From Streptomyces griseoviridis (lineage in GTDB: Bacteria; Actinomycetota; Actinomycetes; Streptomycetales; Streptomycetaceae), in NCBI RefSeq assembly GCF_005222485.1, contig NZ_CP029078.1, forward strand, positions 7,689,501-7,753,500: a DNA stretch of 64,000 nucleotides. Reading direction: 5' to 3'. Under the pieces are notes generated by a model. The model was not told where the DNA came from. It made no database searches and was given only the letters and a program-made list of their open reading frames with translations. Below, in pieces: positions 8,788 through 16,404 of the stretch. The position numbers were made by a program, and so were the translations under genes. The number at the start of each line of letters is the position of its first letter. Positions within the stretch are counted from its first letter, which is position 1.

Positions 8788-9536
8788 TCGGCCTCGTGCT
8801 CGCGGCCGGCGCCGGACGGCGTCTGCGCCCCTACACCGACAGCCTGCCCAAGGCGCTGGTGCCGGTGGGGCCCGCGGGCATAGAGGACTCGATCACGGTC
8901 CTCGACCTGACCCTCGGCAACTTCGCCGAGATCGGTCTGACCGAGGTCGCCGTCATCGTCGGCTACCGCAAGGAAGCCGTCTACGCGCGCAAGGAGGAGC
9001 TGGAGGCGAAGTACGGCCTCACGCTCACCCTGATCGACAACGACAAGGCCGAGGAGTGGAACAACGCCTACTCCCTGTGGTGCGGCCGGGACGCCCTCAA
9101 GGACGGCGTGATCCTCGCCAACGGCGACACCGTGCACCCGGTCTCCGTGGAGCACACGCTGCTCGCGGCCCGCGGTGCGGGGCGGAAGATCATCCTCGCC
9201 GTCGACACGGTCAAGGACCTCGCCGACGAGGAGATGAAGGTCGTCGTCGACCCCGCCAAGGGCATGACGAAGATCACCAAGCTGATGGACCCCGCCGAGG
9301 CCACCGGCGAGTACATCGGCGTCACCCTCATCGAGGGCGACGCCGCCCCCGAACTGGCCCACGCCCTGAAGACCGTGTGGGAGAGCGACCCGCAGCAGTT
9401 CTACGAGCACGGCTACCAGGAGCTGGTCGACCGCGGCTTCCGCATCGACGTCGCGCCGATCGGCGACGTCCAGTGGGTGGAGATCGACAACCACGACGAT
9501 CTCGCCCGCGGACGGGAGATCGCATGCCTGTACTGA
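8784..9536 (+). CDS. nucleotidyltransferase, phosphocholine/polyol-phosphate cytidylyltransferase-like
   Basis: 250 residues. N-terminal nucleotide-binding motif LAAGAGRRLRPYTDSLPKALVPVG is that of sugar-phosphate nucleotidyltransferases; the NNAYSLWCGRDAL segment resembles the LicC-type cytidylyltransferases, and ANGDTVHP carries the metal-binding Asp. It lacks the C-terminal left-handed helix seen in GlmU-type enzymes. Expected role: activate a phosphorylated alcohol as an NDP (probably CDP) derivative for the phosphotransferases encoded on either side. Overlaps the previous gene by 4 bp and the next by 13 bp, which strongly suggests translational coupling. Confidence 0.87.
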   Translation: MIGLVLAAGAGRRLRPYTDSLPKALVPVGPAGIEDSITVLDLTLGNFAEIGLTEVAVIVGYRKEAVYARKEELEAKYGLTLTLIDNDKAEEWNNAYSLWCGRDALKDGVILANGDTVHPVSVEHTLLAARGAGRKIILAVDTVKDLADEEMKVVVDPAKGMTKITKLMDPAEATGEYIGVTLIEGDAAPELAHALKTVWESDPQQFYEHGYQELVDRGFRIDVAPIGDVQWVEIDNHDDLARGREIACLY

Positions 9537-10585
9537 CCCGGCTGATCCCCTCGCCGCTCGTCGTGGACATCCGCCCCGGTGCCCTCGACGACCTCGCCGG
9601 TGTCCTCGCCGACGAGCGCATCTCGCACTCGGGCCGGCTCGCGGTCGCCGTCAGCGGCGGCTCGGGCGCCCGGCTGCGCGCCCGCCTCGCCCCCTCGCTG
9701 CCCGGCGCCACCTGGTACGAGGTCGGCGGCGGCACCCTCGACGACGCCGTCCGGCTGGCCGGCGACATAAAGGCGGGACACTACGACGCCGTCGTCGGGC
9801 TCGGCGGCGGCAAGATCATCGACTGCGCCAAGTTCGCCTCGGCCCGGGTCGGCCTGCCGCTGGTCGCCGTGCCCACCAACCTCGCGCACGACGGCCTCTG
9901 TTCACCGGTCGCCACCCTCGACAACGACGCGGGACGCGGCTCCTACGGAGTGCCCAACCCGATCGCCGTCGTGGTCGACCTGGACATCATCCGCGAGGCC
10001 CCGGCGCGGTTCGTGCGCGCCGGGATCGGCGACGCCATCTCCAACATCAACGCCATCGCGGACTGGGAGCTGGCCAACCGGGTCAAGGGCGAGAAGATCG
10101 ACGGCCTCGCCGCCGCCATGGCCCGCCAGGCGGGCGAGGCGGTGTTCAGGCACCCGGGCGGCATCGGCGACAACGACTTCCTCCAGGTACTCGCCGAGGC
10201 CCTGGTCCTCACCGGCGTCGCCATGTCGATCTCGGGCGACTCACGCCCCGCCTCCGGCTCCTGCCACGAGATCAACCACGCCTTCGACCTGCTCTACCCC
10301 AAGCGCGCCGCCAGCCACGGCGAGCAGTGCGGCCTCGGCGCGGCCTTCGCGATGTATCTGCGCGGAGCCCACGACCAGGCCGCGGAGATGGCCCGGGTGC
10401 TGCGCGGGCACGGACTGCCGGTGCTCCCGGAGGAGATCGGCTTCACGGTCGCGGAGTTCGTGCGCGCCGTCGAGTTCGCCCCCGAGACCAGGCCCGGCCG
10501 CTACACCATCCTCGAACACCTCGACCTCAAGACCGACCAGATCAAGGACACCTACGCCGACTATGTCAAGGCCATCGGTAGCTGA
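9524..10585 (+). CDS. glycerol-1-phosphate dehydrogenase-like, iron-containing alcohol dehydrogenase family
   Basis: 353 residues from ATG 9524 (MPVLTRLIPSPL). Rossmann-like nucleotide site VVGLGGGKIIDCAKFAS and metal ligands typical of the family: Asp in GIGDAISN, His in SCHEINHAFD and His in SHGEQCGLG. The whole resembles the archaeal EgsA / bacterial AraM glycerol-1-phosphate dehydrogenases that reduce dihydroxyacetone phosphate to sn-glycerol-1-phosphate. Next to a cytidylyltransferase and two CDP-alcohol phosphotransferases, it probably makes the polyol phosphate that is activated (inference). 3-dehydroquinate synthase-like or other polyol-phosphate activities are not excluded. Confidence 0.85.
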   Translation: MPVLTRLIPSPLVVDIRPGALDDLAGVLADERISHSGRLAVAVSGGSGARLRARLAPSLPGATWYEVGGGTLDDAVRLAGDIKAGHYDAVVGLGGGKIIDCAKFASARVGLPLVAVPTNLAHDGLCSPVATLDNDAGRGSYGVPNPIAVVVDLDIIREAPARFVRAGIGDAISNINAIADWELANRVKGEKIDGLAAAMARQAGEAVFRHPGGIGDNDFLQVLAEALVLTGVAMSISGDSRPASGSCHEINHAFDLLYPKRAASHGEQCGLGAAFAMYLRGAHDQAAEMARVLRGHGLPVLPEEIGFTVAEFVRAVEFAPETRPGRYTILEHLDLKTDQIKDTYADYVKAIGS

Positions 10586-11342
10586 ACTCCGCCCGGTCGT
10601 CCACCCCGCGGGGGTGAAGGACCGGCGCAGCGGTGAGCACTGGATGGGGCGCCTCTACATGCGAGAGGTCTCCCTGCGCGTCGACCGCTACCTGGTGAAC
10701 ACCAGGGTCACGCCCAATCAGCTCACCTACCTGATGACCGTCTTCGGCGTCCTCGCCGCCCCGGCCCTCCTGGTGCCGGGGATCACCGGCGCCGTCCTCG
10801 GGGTGTTCTGCGTCCAGATGTACCTGCTGCTCGACTGCGTCGACGGCGAAGTCGCCCGCTGGAAGCAGCAGTTCTCGCTCGGCGGCGTCTACCTCGACCG
10901 GGTCGGCGCCTATCTGACCGACGCGGCCGTCCTGGTCGGCTTCGGGCTGCGCGCCGCCGACCTGTGGGGCAGCGGCCGCATCGACTGGCTGTGGGCCTTC
11001 CTCGGCACCCTGGCCGCCCTCGGCGCCATCCTGATCAAGGCCGAGACCGACCTGGTCGGCGTCGCCCGTCACCAGGGCGGTCTGCCGCCGGTCAAGGAGG
11101 CCGCCGCCGAGATGCGCTCCTCCGGCATGGCCCTGGCCCGCCGGGCCGCCGCCGCCTTCAAGTTCCACCGGCTGATCCTCGGCATCGAGGCGTCCCTGCT
11201 GATCCTGGCCCTGGCCGTCGTCGACCAGATCCGCGGCGACTTCTTCTTCTCCCGCCTCGGGGTCGCCGTGCTGGCCGGCATCGCCCTGCTCCAGACCCTG
11301 CTGCACCTGGTCTCCATCCTCGCGTCGAGCAGGCTGCGGTGA
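10563..11342 (+). CDS. CDP-alcohol phosphatidyltransferase-like membrane protein with altered signature
   Basis: 259 residues, about six membrane segments. The signature is D91-x2-DG-x2-AR-x8-G108-x3-D112 and then Ala116 where the fourth, catalytic-base Asp is expected; Asp120 lies one helical turn later. The codon (10908-10910) reads GCC, so this is not a reading ambiguity. Either Asp120 takes over, or this copy has lost or changed activity. It overlaps the upstream dehydrogenase by 23 bp and the downstream gene by the GTGA or nearly so, placing it firmly in the operon. Homologue of the family by fold, chemistry uncertain. Confidence 0.85.
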   Translation: MSRPSVAELRPVVHPAGVKDRRSGEHWMGRLYMREVSLRVDRYLVNTRVTPNQLTYLMTVFGVLAAPALLVPGITGAVLGVFCVQMYLLLDCVDGEVARWKQQFSLGGVYLDRVGAYLTDAAVLVGFGLRAADLWGSGRIDWLWAFLGTLAALGAILIKAETDLVGVARHQGGLPPVKEAAAEMRSSGMALARRAAAAFKFHRLILGIEASLLILALAVVDQIRGDFFFSRLGVAVLAGIALLQTLLHLVSILASSRLR

Positions 11343-11347
11343 CCGCC

Positions 11348-12220
11348 ATGAAGGTCGGCGCCGTCATCATCACCATGGGCAACCGCCCCGAGGAGCTGCG
11401 CGCTCTGCTCGACTCGATCGCCAAGCAGGACGGCGACCCGGTGAGCACCGTCGTCGTCGGCAACGGCTCACCCGTCCCCGACGTCCCCGACAACGTCAGG
11501 ACCGTCGAGCTGCCCGAGAACCTCGGCATCCCCGGCGGCCGCAACATCGGCATCGAGGCGTTCGGCCCCAGCGGCCGCGACGTCGACGTGCTCCTCTTCC
11601 TCGACGACGACGGACTGCTCGCCCAGCACGACACCGCCGAACTCTGCCGCCAGGCCTTCGCGGCCGACCCGAAGCTCGGCATCATCAGCTTCCGCATCGC
11701 CGACCCCGACACCGGGGCCACCCAGCGCAGGCACGTGCCGCGGCTGCGCGCCGCCGACCCGATGCGCTCCTCCCGGGTCACCACGTTCCTCGGCGGCGCC
11801 AACGCCGTCCGCACCCAGGTGTTCGCCGAGGCGGGCGCCCTGCCCGACGCGTTCTTCTACGCCCATGAGGAGACCGACCTCGCCTGGCGCGCGCTCGACG
11901 CCGGCTGGATGATCGACTACCGCTCCGACATGGTGCTGTACCACCCCACGACGGCTCCCTCCCGGCACGCGGTCTACCACCGCATGGTGGCCCGCAACCG
12001 GGTCTGGCTGGCCCGCCGCAACCTCCCCGCGCCCCTGGTCCCGGTCTACCTCGGCGTCTGGATGCTGCTCACGCTGCTGCGCCGGCCCTCGCGTCCCGCC
12101 CTGAAGGCGTGGTTCGGCGGGTTCAGGGAGGGCTGGAACACCCCCTGCGGACCCCGCAGGCCCATGAAGTGGCGTACGGTGTGGCGGCTGACCCGGCTGG
12201 GCCGACCCCCCGTCATCTGA
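11348..12220 (+). CDS. family 2 glycosyltransferase
   Basis: 290 residues from ATG 11348; GTG 11339 overlapping the upstream TGA is an alternative. GT-A fold: VGAVIITMGNRPEELRALL at the start, VVVGNGS, the nucleotide-sugar loop GIPGGRNIGIEA, the metal motif LFLDDDG, GGANAVRTQVF, and acceptor-side HEETDLAWR (ED-like). Resembles rhamnosyl/galactofuranosyl transferases that act on lipid-linked acceptors at the inner face of the membrane. A hydrophobic patch (LGVWMLLTLL) near the C-terminus may attach it to the bilayer. Fits a role in building the glycan part of the cassette product. Confidence 0.9.
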   Translation: MKVGAVIITMGNRPEELRALLDSIAKQDGDPVSTVVVGNGSPVPDVPDNVRTVELPENLGIPGGRNIGIEAFGPSGRDVDVLLFLDDDGLLAQHDTAELCRQAFAADPKLGIISFRIADPDTGATQRRHVPRLRAADPMRSSRVTTFLGGANAVRTQVFAEAGALPDAFFYAHEETDLAWRALDAGWMIDYRSDMVLYHPTTAPSRHAVYHRMVARNRVWLARRNLPAPLVPVYLGVWMLLTLLRRPSRPALKAWFGGFREGWNTPCGPRRPMKWRTVWRLTRLGRPPVI

Positions 12221-12319
12221 CAAGCTCGTCCCCGTGGGAGTCCGGCCCCGGTCCGGGGTCCGGACCCCATGTCATGTCCGCACCCGCTGCGCATTCCGAA
12301 GACGAAAGTGTTTCCCCTG

Positions 12320-13249
12320 GTGAGTGAGACAACGCACGACGGCACGGTCGCCCTCGGCACGCCCGTGTCGCCCGACGACGGCCTCACGTCGGCCCAGCTT
12401 GCCGACCGGTACGGGCTCACCGTGAGCGGCGCCCGGCCCTCGCTCGTCGAGTACGTCCGCCAGCTCTGGGACCGGCGCCACTTCATCCTCGCCTTCTCGC
12501 GGGCGAAGCTGACCGCCCAGTACAGCCAGGCGAAGCTCGGCCAGCTCTGGCAGGTGGCGACGCCGCTGCTCAACGCGGCCGTCTACTTCTTCATCTTCGG
12601 CCTGATCCTCAAGGCCGACCGGGGCATGTCCCGAGACGTGTACATCCCCTTCCTGGTCACCGGCGTCTTCGTGTTCACCTTCACGCAGTCCTCGGTGATG
12701 GCGGGCGTGCGCGCGATCTCCGGAAACCTCGGCCTGGTGCGGGCGCTGCACTTCCCGCGCGCCTCGCTGCCGATCTCGTTCTCGCTCCAGCAGCTCCAGC
12801 AGCTGATGTTCTCGATGATCGTGCTGTTCGCGGTCGCCATCGGCTTCGGCAGCATCCCCGACCTGTCCTGGCTGCTGATCGTGCCGGTGCTGGTGCTCCA
12901 GTTCCTCTTCAACACCGGCCTCGCCCTGATCATGGCGCGGGCCGGCGCGAAGACCCCCGACCTCGCGCAGCTGATGCCGTTCGTGATGCGGACGTGGATG
13001 TACGCGTCCGGCGTGATGTTCTCCATCCCGATCATGCTGGAGGACAAGCCGCGGTGGGTGGCGGACATCCTCCAGGTGAACCCGGCCTCCATCTACATGG
13101 ACCTGATGCGCTTCGCGCTGATCGAGGACTACTCGGCCGCCAACCTCCCCGACCACGTCTGGGCGCTCGCCGGCGGCTGGGCCCTGCTGCTCGCCGTGGG
13201 CGGGTTCGTGTACTTCTGGAAGGCGGAGGAGAGGTACGGCCGTGGCTGA
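12320..13249 (+). CDS. ABC-2 type transporter permease (Wzm/TagG-like)
   Basis: 309 residues from GTG 12320 (MSETTHDG); GTG 12308 or 12269 are possible starts and no start has a clear ribosome site. After a soluble 50-residue N-terminus comes the amphipathic segment LWDRRHFILAFSRAKL and six membrane helices with the family text AQYSQAKLGQLWQVATPLLNA. Belongs to the O-antigen/teichoic-acid exporter permeases. Overlaps the ATPase gene by 8 bp. It probably exports the lipid-linked product of the upstream enzymes. A 99-bp gap separates it from the glycosyltransferase gene. Confidence 0.9.
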   Translation: MSETTHDGTVALGTPVSPDDGLTSAQLADRYGLTVSGARPSLVEYVRQLWDRRHFILAFSRAKLTAQYSQAKLGQLWQVATPLLNAAVYFFIFGLILKADRGMSRDVYIPFLVTGVFVFTFTQSSVMAGVRAISGNLGLVRALHFPRASLPISFSLQQLQQLMFSMIVLFAVAIGFGSIPDLSWLLIVPVLVLQFLFNTGLALIMARAGAKTPDLAQLMPFVMRTWMYASGVMFSIPIMLEDKPRWVADILQVNPASIYMDLMRFALIEDYSAANLPDHVWALAGGWALLLAVGGFVYFWKAEERYGRG

Positions 13250-14042
13250 GCACCAGGAGACCGGGCGGACGGGTGCCCCCGTCCCGACGGTCATCGCCGA
13301 CGAACTGCACATCGTCTACCGCGTCAACGGCGCCAAGACCGGCAAGGGCAGCGCCACCGCCGCCCTCAGCCGCATCATCAAGCGCGGCTCCGACGACACC
13401 GCCCGCGGCGTGCGCAAGGTGCACGCCGTCCGTGGCGTCTCCTTCGTCGCCTACCGGGGCGAGGCGATCGGCCTGATCGGCTCGAACGGCTCGGGCAAGT
13501 CGACCCTGCTGCGCGCCATCGCCGGGCTGCTGCCCGCCGAGCGCGGCAAGGTCTACACCGACGGCCAGCCCTCCCTGCTCGGTGTGAACGCGGCCCTGAT
13601 GAACGATCTGACGGGCGAGCGGAACGTCATATTGGGCGGGCTCGCCATGGGCATGTCCCGCGAGCAGATCATGGCGCGCTACCAGGGCATCGTCGACTTC
13701 TCGGGCATCAACGAGAAGGGCGACTTCATCACCCTGCCGATGCGCACCTACTCCTCCGGCATGGCGGCCCGGCTGCGGTTCTCCATCGCCGCCGCCAAGG
13801 ACCATGACGTCCTCATGATCGACGAGGCGCTCGCCACCGGCGACCGCAAGTTCCAGAAGCGCTCCGAGCAGCGCATCAGGGAACTGCGCAAGGAGGCCGG
13901 CACGGTCTTTTTGGTCAGCCACAACAACAAGTCCATCCGGGACACCTGCGACCGGGTGCTCTGGCTCGAACGCGGCGAACTGCGGATGGACGGACCCACC
14001 GACGAGGTCCTCAAGGAGTACGAGAAGTTCACGGGCAAGTAG
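13242..14042 (+). CDS. ABC transporter ATP-binding protein (Wzt/TagH-like)
   Basis: 266 residues from GTG 13242. Walker A GSNGSGKST at 80-88, signature YSSGMAARL at 170-178, Walker B LMIDEAL at 191-197 and H-loop His227 in VSHNN. An insertion of about 30 residues (GKGSATAALSRIIKRG) before the Walker A is common in polysaccharide exporters of this type. There is no C-terminal carbohydrate-binding domain, so the substrate is probably exported without length capping as in TagH/short Wzt forms (inference). Last gene of the cassette, followed by a strong terminator. Confidence 0.93.
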   Translation: MAEHQETGRTGAPVPTVIADELHIVYRVNGAKTGKGSATAALSRIIKRGSDDTARGVRKVHAVRGVSFVAYRGEAIGLIGSNGSGKSTLLRAIAGLLPAERGKVYTDGQPSLLGVNAALMNDLTGERNVILGGLAMGMSREQIMARYQGIVDFSGINEKGDFITLPMRTYSSGMAARLRFSIAAAKDHDVLMIDEALATGDRKFQKRSEQRIRELRKEAGTVFLVSHNNKSIRDTCDRVLWLERGELRMDGPTDEVLKEYEKFTGK

Positions 14043-14064
14043 CCCCCCGGACGACCGCAGCCCA

Positions 14065-14102
14065 CGCGGGGCCCCGCCGGACTCCTCCGGCGGGGCCCCG
14101 CG
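14065..14102 (+). terminator. 17-bp perfect hairpin terminator
   Basis: Arms CGCGGGGCCCCGCCGGA and its exact complement with a 4-nt loop, 22 bp after the ABC ATPase stop. No T-tract, as usual in Streptomyces. It separates the export cassette from the hopanoid operon. Confidence 0.8.
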
Positions 14103-14352
14103 TCTGCAAAGGAAGTGTCAACTCGGCCTCGGCGCAGGAATCTTGAGGCCAATCGGTGTGTTGTTGTGATGTGCGGGACACCCCGACGATCCTCGTTGCG
14201 TTGTACAACGTAAGCTGGTCCGGTGCTGAATCGCGGCAATCGGGGCGATAACGCGCGACACCCTCGATCGAGCAGGCCGCGCGCACGGTCGGGCGGCGTG
14301 TCCGAAATAGTGTGTATTGGGTCCGCAGTGTAGAACGGGAGATGTGACGGCA
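14103..14352. promoter_or_regulatory. upstream region of the hopanoid operon with a 12-bp palindrome
   Basis: This stretch is noticeably richer in A/T than its neighbours. It holds the exact palindrome CGTTGTACAACG at 14199-14210, a candidate operator. The promoter of the hpn operon should lie here; several TA-rich -10 candidates (near 14305-14335) are seen but none is decisive. Confidence 0.5.
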
Positions 14353-14418
14353 ATGGCTACGGAAACTCCCCGGCTTCGCGCAGCACGTGCCGTCCCCGCC
14401 ACGGGCGGCCGACGATGA
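14353..14418 (+). CDS. possible 21-aa leader peptide before hpnC
   Basis: ATG 14353 opens a 21-codon frame (MATETPRLRAARAVPATGGR plus R) whose TGA overlaps the hpnC start as ATGA. GGGAG lies 11 nt upstream. The exact stop-start overlap matches the coupling used throughout this operon, so it may be translated to drive hpnC. Composition (Ala/Arg-rich) gives no functional clue. It could equally be a chance frame or an N-terminal extension artefact. Confidence 0.35.
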   Translation: MATETPRLRAARAVPATGGRR

Positions 14419-15317
14419 CCGGAACCCGCACGTCCCGCCCCGCGGACCCGGAGCGCGACACCCTCGACAAGGCGGCCGCCGAGAACTTCCCGGTGGCCCC
14501 CTTCTTCCTGCCCAGGGCCTGGCGCGACGACCTGATGGCCGTCTACGGCTTCGCCCGCCTCGTCGACGACATCGGCGACGGCGACCTGGCCCCCGGCGGC
14601 GCCGACGCCCGCCTCCTCGGTGTCGAGCCAGAGGACGCCGACGACCGGCTGCTGATGCTCGACGCGTTCGAGGCCGACCTCGGCCGTGTCTTCGACTCCA
14701 CCCCGCGCCACCCCCTGCTGCGCCGCCTCCAGCCCACGGTCCGCCGCCGCGCCCTCACCCCCGAGCCGTTCCTCGGGCTGATCGCCGCGAACCGCCAGGA
14801 CCAGCTGGTCACCCGCTACGAGACGTACGACGACCTGCTCGCCTACTGCGAGCTGTCCGCCAACCCCGTCGGCCGTCTCGTGCTCGCCGTGACCGGCACC
14901 TCGACCCCCGAGCGGATCCGCCTTTCGGACGCGATCTGCACCGCACTACAGATCGTCGAACACGTGCAGGATGTCGCCGAGGATCTCGGCCGTGACCGTA
15001 TCTATCTGCCCGCCGAGGACATGAAGCGCTTCCACGTGCGGGAGAGCGATCTCGCCACCGACCACGCGGGCGCGTCGGTGCGCGCGCTGGTCGCATACGA
15101 AACAGAACGCGCCGTCGGCCTGCTGAATGAAGGCGCCCCCCTCGTGGGTAGCGTCCACGGCAGATTGAAGCTGCTGCTCGCGGGATTCGTGGCTGGGGGG
15201 AGAGCGGCGGTCCGCGCGATCGTCGCCGCCGAGTACGACGTACTTCCCGGCCCGCCCAGAGCCGGCAGGTTCCAGCTGCTGCGCGAGGCGGGCGTGACGC
15301 TGCGAGGAAAGGGGTGA
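14415..15317 (+). CDS. hpnC: squalene synthase-like HpnC (hydroxysqualene synthase)
   Basis: 300 residues, trans-isoprenyl diphosphate synthase head-to-head type. First Asp-rich motif in FARLVDDIGDGD, second in QDVAEDLGRDRIYLPAED. Family knowledge: HpnD makes presqualene diphosphate from two farnesyl diphosphates, HpnC converts it to hydroxysqualene, HpnE reduces that to squalene. Start ATG chosen from the ATGA overlap with the short upstream frame. First enzyme gene of the operon; its stop overlaps the hpnD GTG start. The order C-D-E is that of the classical hpn operons. Confidence 0.93.
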   Translation: MTGTRTSRPADPERDTLDKAAAENFPVAPFFLPRAWRDDLMAVYGFARLVDDIGDGDLAPGGADARLLGVEPEDADDRLLMLDAFEADLGRVFDSTPRHPLLRRLQPTVRRRALTPEPFLGLIAANRQDQLVTRYETYDDLLAYCELSANPVGRLVLAVTGTSTPERIRLSDAICTALQIVEHVQDVAEDLGRDRIYLPAEDMKRFHVRESDLATDHAGASVRALVAYETERAVGLLNEGAPLVGSVHGRLKLLLAGFVAGGRAAVRAIVAAEYDVLPGPPRAGRFQLLREAGVTLRGKG

Positions 15318-16267
15318 TCCGGACCGTGGAGTCGGAACAGCAGCTCGTGTCCGCACCGGTACTCGCCGCCTACCGGTACTGCGAGGCCGTCACAGGACAG
15401 CAGGCCCGCAACTTCGCGTACGGCATCAGGCTGCTGCCCACGCCGAAGCGGCGCGCGATGTCCGCGCTGTACGCGTTCTCCCGGCGCGTCGACGACATCG
15501 GTGACGGCGCGCTGCCGAACCCGGTGAAGGCGGAACGCCTGGAGGAGACCCGGGCGCTGCTCACCCGGGTGCGGGCCGGCGAGGTCGCCGAGGACGACAC
15601 CGACCCGGTCGCGGTCGCCCTCGCCCACACCGCCGACGTCTTCCCGGTACCGCTCGGCGGCCTCGACGAGCTGATCGACGGCGTCCTGATGGACGTGCGC
15701 GGCGAGCGGTACGAGACCTGGGACGACCTGAAGGTCTACTGCCGGTGCGTGGCCGGCGCCATCGGGCGGCTGTCGCTCGGCGTGTTCGGCACCGAACCGG
15801 GCGCGCGAGGCGCCGAACGCGCGCCGGAGTACGCCGACACCCTCGGCCTCGCGCTCCAGCTCACCAACATCCTGCGGGACGTCCGCGAGGACGCCGAGGG
15901 CGGCCGCACCTACCTGCCCGCCGACGACCTCGCCAAATTCGGCTGCTCCGCCGGGTTCGACGGCCCCCTCCCCCCTGACGGCTCCGACTTCGCGGGCCTC
16001 GTCCACTTCGAGGTGCGGCGGGCCCGCGCCCTCTTCGCCGAGGGCTACCGGCTGCTGCCGATGCTCGACCGGCGCAGCGGCGCCTGCGTCGCCGCCATGG
16101 CCGGCATCTACCGCAGGCTGCTCGACCGCATCGAACGCGACCCGGAGGCCGTGCTGCGCGGCCGGGTCTCGCTGCCGGGACGCGAGAAGGCGTACGTCGC
16201 CGTCCGCGGCCTCTCGGGCCTCGACACCCGGCACGTGACGCGGCGGACCGTCAGGAGGCGTGCCTGA
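15314..16267 (+). CDS. hpnD: presqualene diphosphate synthase HpnD
   Basis: 317 residues from GTG 15314 (GTGA overlap); GTG 15326 is an alternative. Asp-rich motifs RRVDDIGDG and NILRDVREDAEGGRTYLP, with YALxxFSRR-like YAFSRRVDD and QLTNILRD characteristic of squalene/phytoene synthases. Expected to condense two farnesyl diphosphates to presqualene diphosphate. Distinguished from HpnC by the canonical second motif and by position between hpnC and hpnE. Its TGA overlaps the next small gene (TGATG). Confidence 0.93.
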   Translation: MIRTVESEQQLVSAPVLAAYRYCEAVTGQQARNFAYGIRLLPTPKRRAMSALYAFSRRVDDIGDGALPNPVKAERLEETRALLTRVRAGEVAEDDTDPVAVALAHTADVFPVPLGGLDELIDGVLMDVRGERYETWDDLKVYCRCVAGAIGRLSLGVFGTEPGARGAERAPEYADTLGLALQLTNILRDVREDAEGGRTYLPADDLAKFGCSAGFDGPLPPDGSDFAGLVHFEVRRARALFAEGYRLLPMLDRRSGACVAAMAGIYRRLLDRIERDPEAVLRGRVSLPGREKAYVAVRGLSGLDTRHVTRRTVRRRA

Positions 16268-16404
16268 TGCGCCACCCGCACGACGACACCCGCCCCGGCG
16301 CACGGCGGCGGGCAACCCCGCGCCCGCGCACCGCGTCCCTGACGGCGACGGCGGGCCCCGCCGCGTTCCCGAACGGCGGCCGGGCGGGGGAGGACGCGCG
16401 ATGA
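16267..16404 (+). CDS. 45-aa microprotein inside the hopanoid operon (DUF6380-like)
   Basis: ATG 16267 overlaps the hpnD stop (TGATG) and its TGA overlaps the hpnE start (ATGA). The product is Arg/Thr/Pro-rich (MRHPHDDTRPGARRR..., a TASLTATAG core, ending GGRAGEDAR), basic, with no membrane helix or signal. Recall of similar small Streptomyces proteins annotated DUF6380 supports it as a real gene, but that is from memory. Without it, hpnD and hpnE would be 133 bp apart, unlike the coupled genes elsewhere in the operon. Function unknown. Confidence 0.65.
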   Translation: MRHPHDDTRPGARRRATPRPRTASLTATAGPAAFPNGGRAGEDAR

